DNA from: Vanessa cardui
Lineage: Eukaryota; Arthropoda; Insecta; Lepidoptera; Nymphalidae
Direction: 5' to 3'
Length of the DNA: 64,000 nucleotides
Assembly (NCBI RefSeq): GCF_905220365.1
Contig: NC_061138.1
Coordinates: forward strand, 8,509,814 to 8,573,813
Shown piece by piece: positions 57,596 to 64,000 of the stretch (position 1 is its first letter; every line of letters starts with the position of its first letter). The notes under the pieces were generated by a model that saw nothing but the letters and a program-made list of their open reading frames with translations, ran no database searches and had not been told where the DNA came from. The position numbers and the translations under genes are program-made.

Positions 57596-58189
57596 AATTT
57601 GAAACATTTTAACATCTTCATCATCTTATTTTATCAATCATTAGTAAGTCATTATTAGAATTTCTTATCCCACTGATAAGAAATTCTAATAATTATTGTT
57701 GATGCGTCTTTCACTAACAACAAATGTCGAAAATGTAGTACGATTTCTATAGCCAATACTTAAATAAATAATAAGCTTTTCAATATCGAATATTAATTTA
57801 ATTAATTGATGCTTACATAAAGTCTTTATTTTTACGTCACTAAGGTCTTTATTGTTATACAAGATCGTTACAATATGACGCGTCATATTTACGTGAACAG
57901 TAGCTTGTCACGTCAGTAAAGGGACTGACGTTTCATTTAATTTATATTAATAGTTGGTTGCGTATGCAGCTAAAAAATATTATTTCGAAAAACGGCTTTC
58001 GCAACGAGTTTTAAATGATGATTTCACTGAAATAATCAACGAATACAATGTAAATTATTCTCAACGCAAGTAGAGTCATTTAAAAGCTGTCAGGAGAAGC
58101 GTATTTCACGAGATGATCACTCGCGCATATTTCCGATATTTTCCGTAATACGAGATAATTTATTAATACAATATAAACGTATCAAAATT

Positions 58190-58255
58190 CAGCGGCACTT
58201 ACTCGGGTTGAAACCACAATCATCGGGTAAGATTCATTAACCACTGGTTAAAAAT
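58190..58255 (-). repeat. SINE head fragment
   Basis: GCGGCACTTACTCGGGTTGAAACC, CAATCATCGGGTAAGATTC and AACCACTGG are the tRNA-like head of family A in reverse. Confidence 0.55.
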
Positions 58256-60265
58256 TAGTGAATTATTCGTATTGTATTTATTTTATATCACTCATACGAA
58301 TCGTCCAAAATGGAAATATTGATTGCAACTTTTTTCATTTCTCTTATTAACTGACATGTTGGTAATTGCTTGGTAATTAATCTTATCGATACTAAATTTT
58401 GAAAATTGCTTTTCAAGAATATACATTAAAATAAAATAATTGCCTAATAACTACGAGGCTCCACGGGAAGAGAATTATCTTCTATACAGTTGTAGGTATG
58501 TCTCACTTACCTATGACGTACGTTCATTCTGTTTTAGCCTTTCAGGACATAAATAACTCTCTTATCTTGTTATTGTATCTATTATTGTTTGACAACTATT
58601 AAATAAATTAAATGAACTAAAATAAATTAAATATCGTCGAAGGCTATTTTTCTTTTTATTATTATTATTGTTAATTAAAATGTTTTATAAAAAAAGATTT
58701 ATTATCTAAAATAGGCTTTTTATGTAAGATAACAAGTAGTAGAAGAATTGTTAGGAAGTTAAGTAAACGGCTTTTTTAAAAGACATATTAAAATTGCAAA
58801 TTACGTTTGGTCCTGTTTTATATAGAAGCTTACAAAAGTATACTATATTTCAAAGAAAACATTTTAAAATCTTTAAGTTACTTTTCTTGTGAATCGAATA
58901 TTGAATGAAATATGTCCCGCGAAGTTTTATGGCTTTTTTCTTAAGTGTTCTTAAAACAAATATTGGTGACAGTAAAAGGGTCACAAATGCCAACATTCAA
59001 TGTATATTGAAAGAAACCGCCCGAGCCCTCCCAGGTTGTATTCCGATATTGATCTTTAATCGATTCTTTCTACGACGCTGTGGAATAATAAATGCCATTA
59101 AAATCAATTTTGTTCTCTGTAAGCACCGAAATTGCAGCATATCAGTTACGATCTTCTTGAATAAATTAGTTTTATCAATATTGTTTCTTTCATTTTTATC
59201 TACTGTATTCAAATATAAAAAGTCTTGTATATTATTATTACATTCATAATTAATCGAAATATTACCTATGTGATGTTTATTATCACTATTAGTAAAATAT
59301 AGGTAGTATTTCATTACACATGTAAATATTTTAATGTATGAAGGAAATGTATCATTAGAATTTACTAAAATACAAGTTTTTTTAAACATTCTCAAGTCGA
59401 ATTTAAGCAAGAATAAAAAATCATAAAACAGAAAACATAAAATGCGAAAAGAACTCGTTATTACCCTTACCAGTTACCACATCCTTTAATATTGAACTTT
59501 GTGATTGTGATACTTGGTTAGGGGCCATTATGTCTTAAAATCTTTAAGTAATTCCGAAAGTGGCCGCGGTCTTGTTTTACGAGTGAGCCCAATTCGCTCA
59601 TATCCTCCCAGACATATTGCCGTATGCAAATTTAATGATATGTTGTTTATTTACACTCACACCGACGTCGTCTCCGAAACACAGAAACGAGTTTATTTAT
59701 CGCCATCGTTGCTAAGATTTATTGAGATTTCGCTACAATCTAATCCTAACAGCCGCAGCCTTAATTATTGATTAACGGAAAAAAATATAATTAATACCTA
59801 TTTGTTATTTTGAACATCATCGTAATATATATTTTATGTATTAAATACTGCGCAGGTATTTTAAATGTAATAACACTATTATTTTCGACGAGATCGTAAA
59901 TATTGTCAGAGCAACAAGTTATCTTTATAATCCTATAGGAGTTAGTAGCGAGGTTAACGACCCTCGAAATTTACGCTTCAAAACAGAACCTGCAGTAATA
60001 AACCATAGAAACTCTCATATGTCTTCTAATTGTATATAACTGCCGATGATACTTAAACCCTATAATTTAAAAGTTCAAGCTTACTGTCAAATATAGGAAA
60101 AAAAATGGTTTATTGAGCCTTTTATTATGCCTTCTCAATCCCCACACCCTTTGTATCCGATACAATACAAGCCGATGTAAACTGATAAATGTGTAAACGT
60201 GCCGTATTTATTTGTATCGTTCTTGAACGCTATCGATTCAATTCTGATTCTGTTTCTTTGTTCCA

Positions 60266-60267
60266 GG
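60266..60267 (+). promoter_or_regulatory. Candidate recursive-splicing (ratchet) site
   Basis: A strong pyrimidine-rich acceptor (TCTGTTTCTTTGTTCCAG) is directly followed by a donor-like GTATGT, giving CAG/GTATGT. A second donor, GTAAGT, lies 33 nt later. This is the arrangement of zero-length exons in long insect introns. Only one of three frames is open across the 33 nt. Confidence 0.4.
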
Positions 60268-63200
60268 TATGTCCTTCGTGATATGTTATCGCCTTTGAAG
60301 TAAGTTACGTATTAATAAGTACTAGTATTATGTTTTATCATATCTAGAAAACTGTAATCCTGAGAAATTAAGACTCCACTTAAAGTTAAAACGAATATTT
60401 AGTCAGTGTTAAAATGTCGTTTAGTATATGAAATCTTATTTAAATTTATTGAAATGTTAGTAAATATTGAAATAAAGATGTCTATACGTCTGGTGCTTCA
60501 TTTACAAGTTGTTAGGCATGGTTTTTAAGATAATGAAGACGTTTTCTTGACTTCGATTCACCGTGTAAATGCTTTCAAATTATAGTGACGAAATAAAACA
60601 GATAAAGACATAACAAAAGATATCATTAAGTAGGATATTTAGCAATAGCTACAACTTACATATATGTTACGTAGGTAACTTGCAGATGTTAAATGGCTTT
60701 GCTTAATTATCTAGTCTTGCCGACAAAGTGCGCGTTAGGGCGGACAATCGAATCAGTCTCGACAATTTCTCCAACAACCTACCTTTGTCCTTTGCTCTTT
60801 GTGGTGTAGCGCATGACAGCGCGTGTCATATTTCGTGACGCTATCTTTTGTGCCTTCGGTCACAAGGACAAGTTTTGTACCGTAATCATTTTTCTTTACT
60901 GTAACCGCCTTTTGTTGTTACACTTACCTTATTAATTTTCGTAACTGTATATGAAGATATGTTTTTACTTGTTTTTAAGCAATGTTGTCATCATTTTGTC
61001 TTTCTTGTTTAGCTCTCGGTACTGGAACGTGCATTGCAATAGTTATTTTAATATTAATGTAGTTTATGACATCCATAAATATGTACAAAGATACTTGACT
61101 ATGGGCCATATGGCCCTGCATACAGTAATTCGAGGTATTGGGTCAAAGCGGCATTAGCCTATCGGCTTGGAGAGGTCGTTCCGATCTCATCGGTGGCAGC
61201 AAACTGATCGATAATCGAATTAGGTCGGGTAGCCCATAATTGTAAAGAGTTTTATCTGCGCTATAAAAAGCAGGTAGTTGCGTTCTCGGAATGTAAGGCC
61301 ACTCGAGGACGTCTCGACATATTTAAAATTCAGATTTAATGGTCCCATTCGGGAAAGTGAGTTTTTTAGTTTTTGCACAAATATTTGCTTTAAATGACCG
61401 ACGAAGCCCTTGGATGCCATGTGTTTTGTTTTCAGACTAAATATAGCGAAGATCGGAATTCCGATAAAGGAATGGTATTAACAGAGTACATTTTAATATT
61501 TCTTTAATTTTGGATAATTATAATAGAATAATTATAAATATAATTAATTATTTTATCAATGAAATAAATTCAAATATGTTAAAAGCATCCAAATACCAAA
61601 ATAATGAAATGCTTAAAAAAATTTTTGTTATAAGTTTTGAAAACAGTTTTGTTACAAAAACCAAGTACAATGTTAATTTTTATTTTCATAGACTATAAAT
61701 ATACGTTAAGATTTTATTATATTTATATATTATATATTATGAACGCTTAAAATTTTGTCATGTACTTTCACTTGGTCTCCACATGCGTAAATTTACTCAT
61801 TCACAGACGTTCTGAGAAAATACGTTCATTAACCATTTTTTATAAGATTTTAGGAGATCACTGGTGTAAAAAATTACTGTCGGCGGGCGCCGCCCCTTAC
61901 TTAAATTGTTATTTATTTAGTATTTCTTAGAAAGTTTGAGGATCGTGGCTATTCGGTGTTTCGTTCGTATAAAATTTAAATATAACCGCAATATAAATGA
62001 TCTTTTTAGTCGTAACACCTTTTCATAAGAAACAATTAGGCTCATTGTCTTGTTGCTAAAAGTATGAAACTAGTTATGCCATAAAATTATAGGTTATAAT
62101 TAATTATAGAAAAAAAAACGTAAAAAATGAGAATTATAGTGGGTGTGTTAACCTCTGCTAAGTAATTAGGTTGACCAGTCAGTAATCGATAACAGCTGTG
62201 CGTCGACATTCCCTGCTTTCAGTATTGATTAGTGTACCACTGGGAGAATTCCCTATTACTAACAATAAACGATCGTTTTTACAAGTTGTAATTATTATAG
62301 TACTTAACCGTGTTGCACTACATCCGCAAATATGCGACACTGTAATGAAAACAGAATAATACTTTTATATGTTTATTGAAGTCGAAATATTAGTGTATTC
62401 AAAAGCAAATATATAATTGACAATGTAATGCAAAATATTTATTTGAAATTGGACTATTGGAAAGTATTTATAACACGGATACCTTCATAAATAAAGATAT
62501 GCTATAAAAAAATAGTCTATTGTATTTGAAATTAAATTACAGCCAAATCATCTAAACTACATAACAATGAATAACAATAATGCTTATGCTGTAAAACTCA
62601 AGTATTCTAACCTAAAGCGCTGATTTGTATCATTTTTCAACTTCAAAACACGCATTACGTGGCATTTCATGTTACATATGATTCATATAAGCGATAAACT
62701 TGAACGTTGATTAATTGAAACTTGTGAAAATATAAAAGGAAAAACAGGCAGCCGAGATCAAGATCGAATAAACCGGTTTTAGAGTTTACTATCTGAGAAG
62801 CAATGCCGTGTTCGAAATTATACACTTCCAATTTGAACGCAAGTAAAGATTTTTGAGGATCATCGCACCTTCATATTATTGACTCTTTATAATAATAAAA
62901 TCGTCTTAATAATGCAGACATGCTTTGAAATTAAGATCTTAAATTAACGTGTGATGGAATACACATTAAGCTAACCGCATAAATCAAGGCTCGATTTGAT
63001 ACGCACCAAGTGTACATTCGTTCCGGAATCGGTTGCCTAAAGTCGTAAAATCATTTGTAATCACGTTAAAACCGATATGAGAAATCGAAGCTAGCTTATA
63101 ACGGTCCTTTATTGATTGATTAAGCGATGACTCTATGTAAATTTTGAGGTCGCGAAACAATACCTACATTCCTATTATATTGTTTAGAATATAAAGATTT

Positions 63201-63792
63201 TAACTAGCCACGTTTCCTTTTAATTGACCAGTAATTTCGTTAGATTAAATTTTATTGTAAAATATTGTATGTCTCACATAACTCTATGTATTGATTGTGG
63301 AATTTTACTATAAATATATCTATAATTTTAAACAATAATTTAACCAATTTCACTATATAAATATTTTTCATTGTTAAAGTATGTAGATACATATATTAAT
63401 GGATTGAATTAGAACATTTCATGGAAAAGAAATTTATGTTTTTTTTTTTATTTAAATATGGCGTAGCATTTATTACGAATTAGTATTTCCGTTTTGCTGA
63501 GTATGATTTTACGTAATAATATCAGTATATTTCTGGGAAATGTAATAGTCGCCGTTCTGCGATACTGGAATAAACCCTTCATCGAGTATAATGTTTATGT
63601 CGATATGCACATGGTGGATTTTAACCGTATGGCGGCAATAAAACTGGCAAATAGCTTGTGACGTTCATTTATGTTTCCACGCGGATATGACGTGCACCGC
63701 ACTGCAGTTTGTTTTTATTTTGTCCACACTTCCCAAACATTTGTTGCCACATGTGCTGCTGTTTAATGATCTGATATTACATAATTATTAGA

Positions 63793-64000
63793 TACTAGCT
63801 GTGCGCGTGGTTCTCGACAGTATTTGGACATTGCAGCGTGACTTTAATGTTATTTTATATACAATTCTAAAATAAAAATAGCCTACGTTATACCTTATTA
63901 CATCAGCTATCTGCCAGTAACAATCCCGTAAAAGGTCCAGCTGTTCCAGAGATTAGTCGGAAGAAATACTGTACACACAGACAAATAATGATTTTTTGGT
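63793..64000. repeat. Interspersed repeat running off the window end
   Basis: TACTAGCTGTGCGCGTGGTTC, AAAATAGCCTACGTTATACC, TTACATCAGCTATCTGCCAG, CCAGCTGTTCCAGAGATTAG and CACACAGACAAATAATG form the well-known lepidopteran 'tactagctgtgcccgcg' repeat, probably the 3' region of a LINE. The end is not in the window. Confidence 0.65.

Larger units (their letters stand above)
43872..64000 (+). other. Long mostly non-coding region, probably the first intron(s) of the gene starting at 43830
   Basis: AT-rich, with scattered low-complexity runs (44418-44431 AT repeat; 42835-42870 and 46165-46225 TTA/ATA-rich), decayed repeats, three hairpins (50173, 54291, 57651), a GC-rich island at 49620-49765 and a ratchet-like splice site at 60267. 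No ORF here has recognisable homology; the longest (58905-59249 plus and 58997-59410 minus) overlap each other and look like chance. Confidence 0.45.

Noticed and set aside
58905..59410. 114-aa plus and 137-aa minus ORFs
   Set aside because: They overlap each other, lack domain features, splice context or codon bias, and sit in AT-rich non-coding DNA.

Overview
The window is eukaryotic nuclear DNA, almost certainly from a lepidopteran, probably a butterfly. The evidence is an AT-rich background, small GT-AG introns, insect-type proteins, and several families of tRNA-derived SINEs, MITEs and Helitrons of the kind seen in Lepidoptera. The species cannot be named from the sequence. There are no prokaryotic operons, CRISPR arrays or rRNA genes.

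Layout. (1) 2.9-8.7 kb: two omega-class glutathione S-transferase genes head to head, each with five coding exons and each encoding 254 aa, separated by about 1.9 kb that holds a SINE. (2) 12.4-27.6 kb, minus strand: a gene of at least 16 coding exons for the homologue of RELCH (LisH and HEAT-repeat RAB11-binding protein). Its introns carry a decayed Helitron, at least six TIR/MITE copies, SINEs and local tandem duplications, one of which copies the splice acceptor of its own exon 8. (3) 28.6-32.0 kb, plus strand: the CEP135/Bld10 centriolar coiled-coil protein, divergent from RELCH across about 1 kb. (4) 33.6-34.0 kb, minus: a TMEM170-family membrane protein. (5) 35.4-37.5 kb, plus: the single-exon nucleolar GTPase GNL2/NOG2. 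(6) 37.9-39.1 kb, plus: the three-exon BCNT/CFDP1 (YETI/Swc5) chromatin protein. (7) 39.3-40.0 kb, minus: a 5'-truncated non-LTR retrotransposon with a 14-bp target-site duplication. (8) 41-64 kb: mostly non-coding. It contains a CpG-rich candidate promoter with a short first coding exon ending at a strong donor (43.8 kb), further candidate first exons, and a strong acceptor abutting a donor (60.27 kb) that resembles a recursive-splicing ratchet point. I read this as the 5' part of a long plus-strand gene whose body lies beyond the window; I could not identify that gene.

The conserved genes are housekeeping functions (detoxification/redox, endosomal cholesterol transport, centriole assembly, ER membrane shape, 60S ribosome maturation, H2A.Z chromatin) and do not form a pathway. 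I see no convincing new biological system. The most interesting items are the inverted GSTO pair, the strong base-composition mosaic and exon-edge duplications in RELCH, the Helitron inside it, and the possible multi-promoter long gene with a ratchet-like splice site.
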